Source: CAZBMD01 sp964493325 (lineage in GTDB: Bacteria; Babelota; Babeliae; Babelales; RVW-14). From it: DNA of 64,000 nt. The stretch is from contig CAZBMD010000004.1 in NCBI GenBank assembly GCA_964493325.1, positions 38,524 to 102,523 on the forward strand, in the 5' to 3' direction. The translations under genes were made by a program, and so were the position numbers. Positions within the stretch are counted from its first letter, which is position 1; each line of letters begins with the position of its first letter. Below are positions 24,478-33,400 of the stretch, one piece after another. Below the pieces are notes generated by a model. That model did no database searches. It saw only the letters and a list, made by a program, of their open reading frames with translations, and was not told the origin of the DNA.

Positions 24478-24567
24478 AAAAAACCGCCCCGTGGAATAAA
24501 TCCCACGGGGCGGAAAAGGAGAAAGGAGAGTAGTAATGAAGTCTTTTAGTTCTTAATTAATTTGTGT
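24476..24567 (-). ncRNA. Small RNA candidate, copy 2
   Basis: Minus-strand unit of about 92 nt with promoter TTGATT, 16 bases, TACAAT, and an intrinsic terminator: 11-bp stem CCGCCCCGTGG/CCACGGGGCGG (24484-24494 with 24503-24513) followed by eight T. The middle (24514-24552) is almost identical to copy 1 over about 40 bases, including CTACTCTCCTTTCTCC. There is no downstream gene on this strand within 1 kb, so unlike copy 1 it cannot be a leader. This supports a free small RNA. Confidence 0.62.
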
Positions 24568-24573
24568 TTTAGT

Positions 24574-24601
24574 ATTGTACATGCTTCATAGATAAAATCA
24601 A
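24574..24601 (-). promoter_or_regulatory. Promoter of small RNA copy 2
   Basis: On the minus strand: -35 TTGATT (24596-24601), 16-base spacer, -10 TACAAT (24574-24579). Same geometry as copy 1, with a conserved upstream AAAAATCAGC. Confidence 0.55.
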
Positions 24602-24682
24602 GCTGATTTTTAAAATAAAGTTAGCAGCATGTTTTCGTATAAAATTTAAAAGATGAAATTTAATTACACAAAAAGTAGAGTA

Positions 24683-24708
24683 GAGTCTTTTTAAATTTAA
24701 AAAGACTC
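24683..24708. repeat. Perfect 26-bp palindrome without loop
   Basis: The half-site GAGTCTTTTTAAA is followed immediately by its exact reverse complement. It lies about 82 bases upstream of small RNA copy 2 and downstream of recF. With no loop it suits a dimeric protein site or a cruciform better than an RNA terminator. Confidence 0.55.
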
Positions 24709-24874
24709 GCAATGCTTTTCGCCATCCTGAGAAAAGGGAGTGTGTGTATTAATTTTTAGGGCCCAATTACTATAAAGAATTTTTCAAAAAAAACAATGGA
24801 ATAATTCAGAATTATTTGAAAGAAAAAATCATCAAATAGATAACATTTGTAGTTAAAAAAATAGTTATTAATTA

Positions 24875-25975
24875 CTACAAAGAAATATTCTCAAAATTAT
24901 GTAGAATGGCAGGCAAAGATCCTGATTTTAAAGGACACGTAATAAAAATCTGAAAATTCATAGAATTAATTACAGAAATACATCGTTCAAGCCGACTAGA
25001 ATCAAAATCGGTCATAAAATCATCAAGCAATAAAACGCCAGGCTCTCCACCAACATTTGTCAATTGTAACTGAGCAAGCTTAAGTAAAAAAACTAAAAGT
25101 TTTTGTTGTCCACGAGATGCAAAAACTCGGGCCTTTTTATTTTGAAAAACAATTAAAAAGTCATCAAGATGCGCTCCAAAAAGCGTTCTTCCCGTTTGAA
25201 GTTCTCGTTGATGACCACCCTGCTTAAATTGTTGCCAAAAATCAGCAAAGGATTCGAAGCCTTTAACCCCTTTTGCTTCGTATGTAAAAGATACACGCAT
25301 ATCCTGAACGTCGCTAGCAAACGAACCTTGCAGCATATCATTAACGCGCCCTTCTATCTGAGCAAGGTATGCTCGTCGAGCCTCTCTGATAATCAACGCT
25401 TCAGCCCATAACTTTTCGGACCAAACAAGCATTTCATCCTCATAAGATTGCCTGCCCTGCTGTCCAAATAAGCTAAGCAAACTATTGCGATGATCAACAA
25501 TTTGCTTGTGACGCTTAAAGGTTGCGATAATTGCAGGATCAAGCAAGAATAATGAATAATTCAAAAAATCTCGTCGGCATTCGGGGGCTCCATGAACAAG
25601 GGCCAAGTCGTCGGCCGCAAGCGTTACAATTCGAAACGAAGAGATAATATCTCGATATGATTGAACCGGTTTCTGGTTAAACTTAACAAGCTTGCCTTCT
25701 CTTTCAGAATACCCAGATTGGATATGATCATGCGTTCCTGTAATTTCTTGATCAAATTCGACATGCGTAAAAAAGTGATCTTGGCCTATTGCAACAAGGT
25801 CGCGCTGTAAATGCGTCCTAAATGAACGCAGGTAACAGCTGTAATGAAGAGCCTCAAGTAGGCTACTTTTCCCTGAACCATTATCCCCTTGAATAACGAC
25901 AAATTTGCTGGTGAATGTAAATTCACGATCTTGAAAGCATCGAAAATTTTTGAGATGCAGTTTTTGAATTATCAT
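24875..25975 (-). CDS. recF: DNA replication and repair protein RecF
   Basis: SMC-like ATPase that helps load RecA at gaps. Starting at ATG 25975 (MIIQKLHLKNFRCFQ), Walker A is QGDNGSGKSSLLEAL at about 30-44, the signature is ASRGQQKLLVFLLKLAQL, and Walker B is VLLLDDFMTDFD. About 366 residues is normal. The longer frame to 26032 has no RecF-like extension. It follows dnaN on the same strand, the usual pairing, but the skew places this pair next to the terminus, not the origin. Confidence 0.95.
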   Translation of the reverse strand: MIIQKLHLKNFRCFQDREFTFTSKFVVIQGDNGSGKSSLLEALHYSCYLRSFRTHLQRDLVAIGQDHFFTHVEFDQEITGTHDHIQSGYSEREGKLVKFNQKPVQSYRDIISSFRIVTLAADDLALVHGAPECRRDFLNYSLFLLDPAIIATFKRHKQIVDHRNSLLSLFGQQGRQSYEDEMLVWSEKLWAEALIIREARRAYLAQIEGRVNDMLQGSFASDVQDMRVSFTYEAKGVKGFESFADFWQQFKQGGHQRELQTGRTLFGAHLDDFLIVFQNKKARVFASRGQQKLLVFLLKLAQLQLTNVGGEPGVLLLDDFMTDFDSSRLERCISVINSMNFQIFITCPLKSGSLPAILHNFENISL

Positions 25976-26000
25976 GCTGAAACCATAAATCTCGTTGCTA

Positions 26001-26041
26001 CAAAAGGCCTTGTTGCTTATTTTAAAAAACAAGGCCTTTTG
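26001..26041 (-). terminator. Hairpin between dnaN and recF
   Basis: A 14-bp perfect stem, CAAAAGGCCTTGTT with AACAAGGCCTTTTG (26001-26014 with 26028-26041), sits 6 bases after the dnaN stop. The T-run after it is short, so it may attenuate, not fully stop, transcription into recF. Confidence 0.6.
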
Positions 26042-26047
26042 TAAAAA

Positions 26048-27169
26048 TTACTCTGCCTGAGTCATCGAAACCGGCATCACAAGATACGTTAACGTATACT
26101 CAGATGTCTCTGCTTCAAAAATAATAGGTTTAATGCTGTTTTTTATATGAAATTGAATTTGCTCTTCAGGGAAAACTTGAAGCCCATTAAGCAAGTATGG
26201 CGAATAAAAGCGGCTTTCTACGGGGTCTGCCACATATTGATCAAGAACAACCGATTCTTCAAGCTTACCAACCTCTTTGTTGTGCAAGTTGACGTTCATG
26301 ATGCCTGGCGTAAACCGAAAATTGGTCGAAACAAATTTTCCAGCCAGCAAGCAATTGGTCCGCTTAAGCGTCTTAAGGAACGAGTCTTTTACAAGCCGAG
26401 CGCCGAAAAACCCTGTCTTATCAAGGACTGGCTTGTATTGAGGAAACGCTTCTGAAATAAGCTTAGTAAAAAAATTAAAATTTTTACCTGAAAATACCAG
26501 CTGGTTACCGCAAGTGCCCAAAAAAACATTGCCGGAGGTGTTACTCTCAAGCAGTTTTTTAACTTCCAAGACAGCTCGCTTTGGCATCAACCATTTTTTT
26601 TCTTCTGGTAACGTATATTTAGAGCTAACAATTTTTGCAAGACAATGACCATCTGTTGCAACCATAGAAAGGTGCGTACTATCAATTTCAAGGAGCATCC
26701 CATTCAGGGCAGCGTTTGCATTATTCTGAGGAATTAAAAAAGCAACGCGATTGAGCAACTGCAACAAGAAATGGGACTCTATATCCATCAAATTTTCGAT
26801 GCGCTCTGGGAATGGTGGAAACTCAGAAGCATCTTTGATGTTAAGAGCCAGGTCTATGCCGCCAGATTTGAGGCGTAACTGAGTTGCATCAACGATAAAT
26901 TCAATTTCTCCGTCCATTTCCTTGACCAATTCAAAGATGCGCTTTCCCGAAATAAGAAAGCTTGATGGATCAAGTAAATCACTTTCAATAGCCATAGTCG
27001 ACTGCAAACTAATTTCCAGGTCGGTTGACTTGAGTGTTAGCTCTTTTGGAGCTACATGGAAAAAAATTGATTCGGTAACATCAAGCGTTGTTCGTTTATT
27101 ACAAATTGGTTGCATTGCTGAAAGAAGCGATAACAACTCTTTTTGATCTGTCTTAAATCTGCATTCCAT
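26048..27169 (-). CDS. dnaN: DNA polymerase III beta sliding clamp
   Basis: Ring-shaped processivity clamp. Three clamp domains are expected over about 373 residues, the usual length. Family features include ISGKRIFELVKEMDGEIEF, VATDGHCLAKI, and the C-terminal stretch ending EYTLTYLVMPVSM, a diverged version of the hydrophobic-pocket tail. ATG 27169 is preferred for ribosome-site spacing; an ATG two codons earlier (27175) is possible. Upstream of recF with a hairpin between. Confidence 0.95.
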   Translation of the reverse strand: MECRFKTDQKELLSLLSAMQPICNKRTTLDVTESIFFHVAPKELTLKSTDLEISLQSTMAIESDLLDPSSFLISGKRIFELVKEMDGEIEFIVDATQLRLKSGGIDLALNIKDASEFPPFPERIENLMDIESHFLLQLLNRVAFLIPQNNANAALNGMLLEIDSTHLSMVATDGHCLAKIVSSKYTLPEEKKWLMPKRAVLEVKKLLESNTSGNVFLGTCGNQLVFSGKNFNFFTKLISEAFPQYKPVLDKTGFFGARLVKDSFLKTLKRTNCLLAGKFVSTNFRFTPGIMNVNLHNKEVGKLEESVVLDQYVADPVESRFYSPYLLNGLQVFPEEQIQFHIKNSIKPIIFEAETSEYTLTYLVMPVSMTQAE

Positions 27170-27251
27170 AATCATTTCTCATATTTGGTATGAAGGCCGA
27201 ATCTTTTGAACAACACACAAAGATCAGTATAGCGCACTACCAATTGATGTG

Positions 27252-28172
27252 CTACGCCCTTGGGTGTTTTTTATCGTAAATTTTACGAACTTCGCTGTTA
27301 CCAAGATGTGTATACATTTGTACTGTTGCAAGGTTTTCATGCCCAAGCAGCATCTGCAAAGAACGAATATCAGCACCATTACGTAAAAGATGCGTTGCAA
27401 GAGAGTGTCTTAAACTATGGGGTGAAACATTTTTAAAAATAGCAGCATAACCAAGAATTTTTTTGAGTGCACCCCAAAACATTTGTCGCGAAATTGGTTT
27501 GACAGTATGGTTGTACACGGCAGGAAACAGATAATTTTTTTGTTTCATTGCTGGACGAATTTTAGCAGGAACAAGCTCCATATGGATATTATCAATATAA
27601 TGACGCAACATTTCTAAGATATTTTTGGGTAGGGGAACGACTCGTTCTTTACTTCCCTTACCCAGTAAATGTACAAAGCCTGTATCAAAATGAATCTGGT
27701 CAGCTGTCAAACTAACCAGTTCAGAAACACGCATTCCCGATGCATACAATAAATAAAGCATAACTTTGTTGCGCACACCCTTTAATGATGTGTCTCTGTT
27801 TGCTGCGGTTAAAAGGCGTTGAATTTCCTGCTCCGTCAAAAAGTTGGGAAGTGTCTTTTCTACTTTGGGAAAAACAAGTCCTCGAGCAACATTAGCAACA
27901 TGAAAACGATTATGTAAGAACTCAAAAAATAGTTTGAGTGTTGATATTTTGCGCGAAAGCGTTTTTGCTTTTAGATTCTGATCTTTTAGATTTTTAAGGA
28001 ACTTCTTTAAATGTTGTGGCTTAACCAAGGCCAGATCAAGCCCTTCTTCATCAAAAAACCGAACCAGCTGGTCTATATCCTGCCGATAGGCGGCAAACGT
28101 ATTGTCTGCAACTCGTTTTTCTGTCAAAAGATAGACGTGAAAATGATTGACAAAGGCACTCCGCTCTTTCAT
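27252..28172 (-). CDS. xerD: Tyrosine recombinase XerC/XerD
   Basis: Resolves chromosome dimers at dif. It has an N-terminal SAM-like domain (about 5-90) and a catalytic domain with Arg148 (SGMRVSEL), Lys in GKGSKERVVPLP, His252 and Arg255 (HSLRHSLATHLL), His278 (LGHENL) and nucleophile Tyr287 (VQMYTHL). The 306-residue length is typical. The spacing of catalytic residues is XerD-like, but a single-Xer genome cannot be excluded, so C versus D is open. A dif-like site lies 5 kb away. Confidence 0.9.
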   Translation of the reverse strand: MKERSAFVNHFHVYLLTEKRVADNTFAAYRQDIDQLVRFFDEEGLDLALVKPQHLKKFLKNLKDQNLKAKTLSRKISTLKLFFEFLHNRFHVANVARGLVFPKVEKTLPNFLTEQEIQRLLTAANRDTSLKGVRNKVMLYLLYASGMRVSELVSLTADQIHFDTGFVHLLGKGSKERVVPLPKNILEMLRHYIDNIHMELVPAKIRPAMKQKNYLFPAVYNHTVKPISRQMFWGALKKILGYAAIFKNVSPHSLRHSLATHLLRNGADIRSLQMLLGHENLATVQMYTHLGNSEVRKIYDKKHPRA

Positions 28173-28196
28173 TCACTTAGCTCCTTCTTTCAAAAA

Positions 28197-29630
28197 TCAG
28201 TATGCTTTTGCGACAAGAACATCGGTAACGCTTTCCTTTTTACAGGAAAAACAAAGTGTATGTTTTTTCTCTGGTAAAAGACAACGAATGGATCCCTTAA
28301 ATTGCTTAAGAAGCTCCTCGCATTCAGCAGCGTTACACCATCCGGTCTGATAAAGACCATTATTCGCATCAAGCTCCGGCCCAAAGGTCTCTAGCTCATC
28401 AGCCTGATACCATTGCAGCTTCATACGCTCAAGGGCTCGGTCATACATTTGTTGTTGAATGTGCTCAAGCAAGTTTTTAAAGCTTTCTGAAAGAATATCA
28501 AGCGCGACAAACGACTTTTTCTTGGTTCTATCTTCTTCTACTCTGCTTACCAAAACAACCTGATTTTTTTCTAAATCTTTTGGTCCAATTTCAATACGAA
28601 CAGGAACTCCTTTTACTTCCCACTCGTAAAATTTGGCACCAGGCGATTTTTGAGTATCAGCGTCAATTATAACGTCTCCGTGTTCAATGCTCAGAAGAGA
28701 CTTAACCTTATTGGCACACTCAAGCACACGGTCACGCTCTTCGTCTGTTTTATAGATAGGTATAATAACTGCCTTGATAGGAGCAACACGCGGAGGCATT
28801 ACCATGCCACGCTGATCGCCATGTACCATCACCAACGCACCAATTGAACGGGTTGTAAATCCCCAGCTCGTACAAAAAGGCGTCTTGGTTTCACCATCTT
28901 TATCTTGAAAAAACACCTCAAAAGAAGCTGGGAAACTTTGTGCTAGTACGTGGGATGTGCACATCTGCAGAGCTTTACCGTCTTGCATAAGACCTTCAAT
29001 CGTATAAGTACGATCTGCACCTGCAAAGCGTTCGGTCTCAGATTTCATCCCAGCAATCACAGGGATTGCTAAAAGGTCTTCGTAAATAGATTTGTAAATT
29101 TGAAGAGCAGCTTCTGCCATAGCAACAGCTTCTTCATGCGTGTAGTGAGCAGTATGCCCCTCTTGCCACAAAAACTCTGCGCTCCGAATAAAAGGACGTG
29201 TACGCATTTCCCAACGAACAACGTTAGCCCACTGGTTTATTTTTAGAGGAAGATCACGCCATGATTTAATCCATCGTGAAAACATATAATAGATCATTGT
29301 TTCTGATGTTGGCCGAACGACCAATGGTTCATCAAGTTCTTTGCCGCCAGCGTGGGTTACAACTGCAAGCTCAGGTGAAAAACCCTCGATATGCTTAGCT
29401 TCTTTTTTAAGAAATGACTCTGGAATAAGAAGCGGGAAGTAGGCGTTTTGGGTTCCTGTGGCTTTAATTTTTTTATCCAGCGTTTTTTGGATATTTTCCC
29501 ACAAATTGTACCCATAAGGCTTGATGACAAAACACCCTTTGGTAGGGCTTGAATCAACAAGGTCAGCAGCAACAATAACTTCTTGATACCACTCAGCAAA
29601 TTGTGCTTTCACATCAGGCAATGTACTCAT
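28197..29630 (-). CDS. proS: Prolyl-tRNA synthetase, archaeal/eukaryotic-type
   Basis: Class II synthetase charging tRNA-Pro. Motifs: PTKGCFVIKPYGYNLWENIQ, VVRPTSETMIYYMFSRW, and motif 2 RTRPFIRSAEFLWQEGHTAH. The C-terminal zinc-binding domain has Cys pairs GWCNAAEC and CFSC and ends in Tyr (VAKAY), the mark of the shorter archaeal-type ProRS. It lacks the inserted editing domain of the usual bacterial type. ATG 29630 (MSTLPDV) is chosen; a TTG at 29645 is less likely. This ProRS type is found in scattered bacterial lineages. Confidence 0.95.
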   Translation of the reverse strand: MSTLPDVKAQFAEWYQEVIVAADLVDSSPTKGCFVIKPYGYNLWENIQKTLDKKIKATGTQNAYFPLLIPESFLKKEAKHIEGFSPELAVVTHAGGKELDEPLVVRPTSETMIYYMFSRWIKSWRDLPLKINQWANVVRWEMRTRPFIRSAEFLWQEGHTAHYTHEEAVAMAEAALQIYKSIYEDLLAIPVIAGMKSETERFAGADRTYTIEGLMQDGKALQMCTSHVLAQSFPASFEVFFQDKDGETKTPFCTSWGFTTRSIGALVMVHGDQRGMVMPPRVAPIKAVIIPIYKTDEERDRVLECANKVKSLLSIEHGDVIIDADTQKSPGAKFYEWEVKGVPVRIEIGPKDLEKNQVVLVSRVEEDRTKKKSFVALDILSESFKNLLEHIQQQMYDRALERMKLQWYQADELETFGPELDANNGLYQTGWCNAAECEELLKQFKGSIRCLLPEKKHTLCFSCKKESVTDVLVAKAY

Positions 29631-29726
29631 ACACGTATCTCGCAAACCAAGAATGAAAAACTTATTTGAAATAACAGTACATGCAGCATACTACAAAAAT
29701 ATACAAATTTCTTTCAAATTATTTTA

Positions 29727-31013
29727 TCACTCCTCAACCGCAGGAAAATAAGGAGCTAGGACGCGTTGAACAGTAGGGCAATCTGTAACGTTGCGATGAA
29801 CAGAATTAAGAAGCAAAGCGCGGGCTGGGATATTTTCACCACCAGGCTTGACCTGTGCGGCAAGCCAGTGGGCATGCTCGCCCGCTTGTTGCGGAAAGAT
29901 AACATATTGATTTAAATGATCATCCTCAAGATTTAGATTATTAATAACTGTAATTCCTTCAATATTAAAATTTTCAGAGAAAATTCCAGCCAATTTAAGA
30001 GAATTATTGGGAAGGTGATTAACTAGATGCCTGACCTCTTCATCATTCAACCATCCTTCTTCGTTATTATTGTTCCCTCGATGATTTTTAATAACCACCT
30101 TCATATCTTGCAAAATAATATTTTTATGCGGTTTTATAGCTTCGACAATTTTTTCTATATTTTCTTCATTGCCATTTGCTTGCAACAGTGCTGCCATATT
30201 CAAAACAGCGCAATAACCAGAATCAGCATCAGTATTTTGGCATAGTCCTACAAATTGACGATAATCGTTATTATCTTTATTACGCTTGCCATGAATAACC
30301 CAACGAACAAATTCTGGATAGGCAAAATAATATGAAGCTCCCGCTACACCCAAAACGACTATGGCGAAAAAAATAGATTTTTTATGATTTACTGCAAATT
30401 CCCATGGCTTGTAAACCAATTGATCAACAGCGTAATCAAGCGTTCCAATATCCAAGTAATCACTGCGCAGCAAACCTTTTGTGAGCAGATAATTAAGTTG
30501 CATAACCTTATCAATCAATGACAATTCATCTATCGTCAAACTAGTACGTTTTTTTTTGACAAAATCGTTAATAAACTGATCAAATTCTATAATTTTTTCA
30601 GAAAATAAACGCAAATTCCTCGGCTGAACATCGATAGGTATCTCTGAATTATATACTTGCAGAAATTTGTACTCTACGCTCAGATTATGAATAATCCCTC
30701 GATTAAAACCCGCCACAGCTTTTTTCAATAACCACTGAGCTCTTTCAACTAATGAGAGCGCAGCTTGGCTCTCAAAATAATCCAGCTCATCCCTATCGCC
30801 AAGCGTATGTTGCTCCAGAAAAAATTTAATTTTTTCAATGAGCTGATAGGAGGGTAATGATGCTGCAGTAATTTTCTCGGTTCGTTCACGGCTAATTGCG
30901 TGACGCAGCATGTCACCACCCGAATCAACAGGTTCCTGTTGAGCACTAAGAGCAGTATATAAAAGCAAAATAACGGAAGTTGTCTTCAACTGTTTTCTAT
31001 AAAAATTAATCAT
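29727..31013 (-). CDS. Membrane-anchored putative cysteine peptidase (paralogue 2 of tandem pair)
   Basis: Layout: signal-like segment (about 8-24), a helical domain (50-200) shared with the upstream paralogue (SYQLIEKIKFFLEQ, QLNYLLTKGLLRSDYL), one membrane span (about 211-232, IFFAIVVLGVAGASYYFAY), then a C-terminal domain. That domain has Cys268 in SGYCAVLNMAALL, His382 in EHAHWLAAQV and Asn403 in ALLLNSVHRN, a papain-order Cys-His-Asn triad. The fold is inferred from these three points, conserved in kind with the neighbour. It begins 4 bases after the neighbour's stop, so the two form a pair. Substrate unknown; host-directed peptidase or deubiquitinase-like roles are speculative. Confidence 0.6.
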   Translation of the reverse strand: MINFYRKQLKTTSVILLLYTALSAQQEPVDSGGDMLRHAISRERTEKITAASLPSYQLIEKIKFFLEQHTLGDRDELDYFESQAALSLVERAQWLLKKAVAGFNRGIIHNLSVEYKFLQVYNSEIPIDVQPRNLRLFSEKIIEFDQFINDFVKKKRTSLTIDELSLIDKVMQLNYLLTKGLLRSDYLDIGTLDYAVDQLVYKPWEFAVNHKKSIFFAIVVLGVAGASYYFAYPEFVRWVIHGKRNKDNNDYRQFVGLCQNTDADSGYCAVLNMAALLQANGNEENIEKIVEAIKPHKNIILQDMKVVIKNHRGNNNNEEGWLNDEEVRHLVNHLPNNSLKLAGIFSENFNIEGITVINNLNLEDDHLNQYVIFPQQAGEHAHWLAAQVKPGGENIPARALLLNSVHRNVTDCPTVQRVLAPYFPAVEE

Positions 31014-31016
31014 GAC

Positions 31017-32687
31017 TTATTTGGTATTATTTTTATAAAGTCTAAACAACTTATTAACATTACTATTATTTGTTCTATTGTAAAAACCTAAAAGTGGAAA
31101 ATATTTAGAAATCGACAATGAATCAAGAATAATAGCGTCTTTTTTATCTTTTAAATTAACAGAGCCGCCATTTTCATTCAAATGAGGAAAATACACGCAA
31201 ATCCAATGAGTTGCCGTATCGTGAGACCCACCGGTTCTCAAGATAACGCTTGCTTTGCCTCGCGCTATATCTTGAGACAGCGCATCTCGTTTTAATGCTA
31301 ATATCACATCATCTTCCAGGTCGTTATAAATATCATCATAAATGCGAAGCCTCTGTTTTTGACTTTCATCTAAGAGCAATCCAGCTGACTTTAAGCTTTG
31401 TATGGTATCAATATTATCTATCAGATGCTGTAACTCTAATTCTCCAGCCCATTCCCCACGGCGACCAACACCTTGTAGCGATTGATAAGAATACCCAAGA
31501 TCAAGGTTTTCATCGTATCCTTCATATCCATACTTCCCATTCGCTTTGGCTATTTCTCTTACTTTTTTATCGTAAGTAATAAATTTAGACAGAAGAATCT
31601 CTTTCTTCTTATCTAAAGTTAGATCATTACCCAAATTAAGATTATTTTTTTTGATTATTTCATTTATGCCTTGTTCATCTAATTGCTGCATATCATCTGA
31701 ATAGGCCTGAACAATATTTTTTATTTCTTCATTGTTAGAAGCACGAACTCTTTCAGCAATTATGGTTTCCGTTTTCATACGGTCTTGATCTGCTTTATTG
31801 TTTCGCTCATCCTGCACCTGTGATACAATTGCCGTCATTTCTTCTATGATTTCTTTATACTTAGAATTCTTTTTGAGCTCTGCAATAATTTTTTCAGCTT
31901 CAGCTCTATCTCCATCAGCCTTAGCCAGAATCATTGCTTGCACTAGAGCAAAAATAGCACAATCTCCTCCCTCTTGGATCAGACCAGGTATTTGATAAAA
32001 ATCATACCCTTCGATATTTTCGTTTCTTAATTTTCTTCGAACATATGAAGGATACACCACATAATACGAAATCCCTGCAATAGCAGCTACCGCAACTATG
32101 CTTAAAATGGCTTTTTTGTGCCGTACTGCAAACTCACAGGGTTTATGCCATAAAACATCAGCAATATAATCACCGGTTTCAATAGGTAAAAAGTCTCTGT
32201 GCAATATCCCTTTGGTAAGCAAGAAGTTAAGTTGTTGAATCTTGTTAATCAAAGCAAGTTCTTGAGAGCTAAGCGACCAACGCTTTTGCTTTGTAAAATC
32301 ATTAAGAAAAAGATCGAAGCCTACAATGTTTTTGGAGAATAAACGCAAATCTTTGGGCCGCATCTTTGTTGGCAAGCCAGCATCATACGCTTGCATAAAT
32401 TTTTGTTCGATGATGAGATTGTGGATACTTCCTTGGTTGAAACCATCAACAATATCTCTAAGAATAGATTGTGATTTTTTAACCAAAAGCAAAGCTGCCA
32501 TACTTCCAGCGTTCTGCTCTATTGATCTATCCTGTTCGAGGAAATTTTTAATTTTTTCGATGAGCAGGTAAGACGACAAAGAAGAAGCCTCAATCAATAC
32601 CCTACCTTGTGAAGCAAATGTAGAAGTTTGAATCACAAAAATTATACACAGCAGGTTCAACAAAAATTTTTTATACATCTTCATCAT
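31017..32687 (-). CDS. Membrane-anchored putative cysteine peptidase (paralogue 1 of tandem pair)
   Basis: Signal-like segment (about 7-25), helical domain (38-190), membrane span (about 193-212, ILSIVAVAAIAGISYYVVYP) and a larger C-terminal domain. The predicted nucleophile is Cys243 in LIQEGGDCAIFALVQAM, then His494 in TATHWICVYFPH and Asp522 in DAIILDSLSI, again in papain order. A charged helical insert (about 255-400) is absent from the paralogue. GGDCAIFAL resembles the G-D-C segment of OTU/papain-like peptidases. The start has AGGAT upstream. It is divergent from gmk. The family is unassigned; catalytic roles are inference. Confidence 0.62.
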   Translation of the reverse strand: MMKMYKKFLLNLLCIIFVIQTSTFASQGRVLIEASSLSSYLLIEKIKNFLEQDRSIEQNAGSMAALLLVKKSQSILRDIVDGFNQGSIHNLIIEQKFMQAYDAGLPTKMRPKDLRLFSKNIVGFDLFLNDFTKQKRWSLSSQELALINKIQQLNFLLTKGILHRDFLPIETGDYIADVLWHKPCEFAVRHKKAILSIVAVAAIAGISYYVVYPSYVRRKLRNENIEGYDFYQIPGLIQEGGDCAIFALVQAMILAKADGDRAEAEKIIAELKKNSKYKEIIEEMTAIVSQVQDERNNKADQDRMKTETIIAERVRASNNEEIKNIVQAYSDDMQQLDEQGINEIIKKNNLNLGNDLTLDKKKEILLSKFITYDKKVREIAKANGKYGYEGYDENLDLGYSYQSLQGVGRRGEWAGELELQHLIDNIDTIQSLKSAGLLLDESQKQRLRIYDDIYNDLEDDVILALKRDALSQDIARGKASVILRTGGSHDTATHWICVYFPHLNENGGSVNLKDKKDAIILDSLSISKYFPLLGFYNRTNNSNVNKLFRLYKNNTK

Positions 32688-32806
32688 GTGACTATCCTAT
32701 GTATTTAAAAAAGCGCTATCTATCAATTAAAAGTGGCTATAAGTTATAATTTTGCGATAAACTTAGCAAGTAACAAGAAAAAACCAATAAATTTAAGGAT
32801 TTATCT

Positions 32807-33394
32807 ATGCAATCCAGGCCAAAACAAGGAAAAATATTTGTAATATCAGCTGTCTCAGGTGCTGGAAAAACAACAATATCTAATAAGCTCTTGGAACTCT
32901 ATCACGACGCTTTTGATATAAGCAAAGTTGTTACCTATACCTCTCGCCCACAACGCCAGGGAGAGATAGATGGTAAAGATTATCATTTTTTGGCGCTAGA
33001 TGAATTTAAGAAGCTTAACAATGAAGGGTTTTTTCTTGAGACTACAGAATATGCAGGTAACTTTTATGGTTCACCGGCATCAATTATCAATGACCTTGCT
33101 ATTGGAAAATCTTTCTTAATTGTTACCGACAGACCGGGAGCCCTACACTTCAAAACATTAATCCCAGGGGCCGTTCTTATTTGGATTTTTGTGCAAGACA
33201 TTGATACTATCAGGCAACGATTAAGCCTACGAAACAGCGAAAGTTCAAAACAACTAGAAAATAGACTATCTCTTGCTGAGCAAGAAACAGCAGCTGAAAA
33301 ACAATCACCAATGTTTGATTATCACGTTAAGAATGACAAGGTTGACCAGGCTGTTGCTCAAATTCATGAAATTATAAAAGCAGCGCTCACGTAA
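32807..33394 (+). CDS. gmk: Guanylate kinase
   Basis: Converts GMP to GDP with ATP. The P-loop is VISAVSGAGKTTIS at about 11-24. The GMP-binding stretch is TYTSRPQRQGEIDGKDYHFL, and the lid/core has RLSLRNSESSKQLENRLSLA. The 195-residue length is slightly below the usual 205. AAGGA lies upstream. It is the only plus-strand gene between about 24.5 and 46.9 kb and ends next to the convergent transporter genes. Confidence 0.95.
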   Translation: MQSRPKQGKIFVISAVSGAGKTTISNKLLELYHDAFDISKVVTYTSRPQRQGEIDGKDYHFLALDEFKKLNNEGFFLETTEYAGNFYGSPASIINDLAIGKSFLIVTDRPGALHFKTLIPGAVLIWIFVQDIDTIRQRLSLRNSESSKQLENRLSLAEQETAAEKQSPMFDYHVKNDKVDQAVAQIHEIIKAALT

Positions 33395-33400
33395 GTCATT

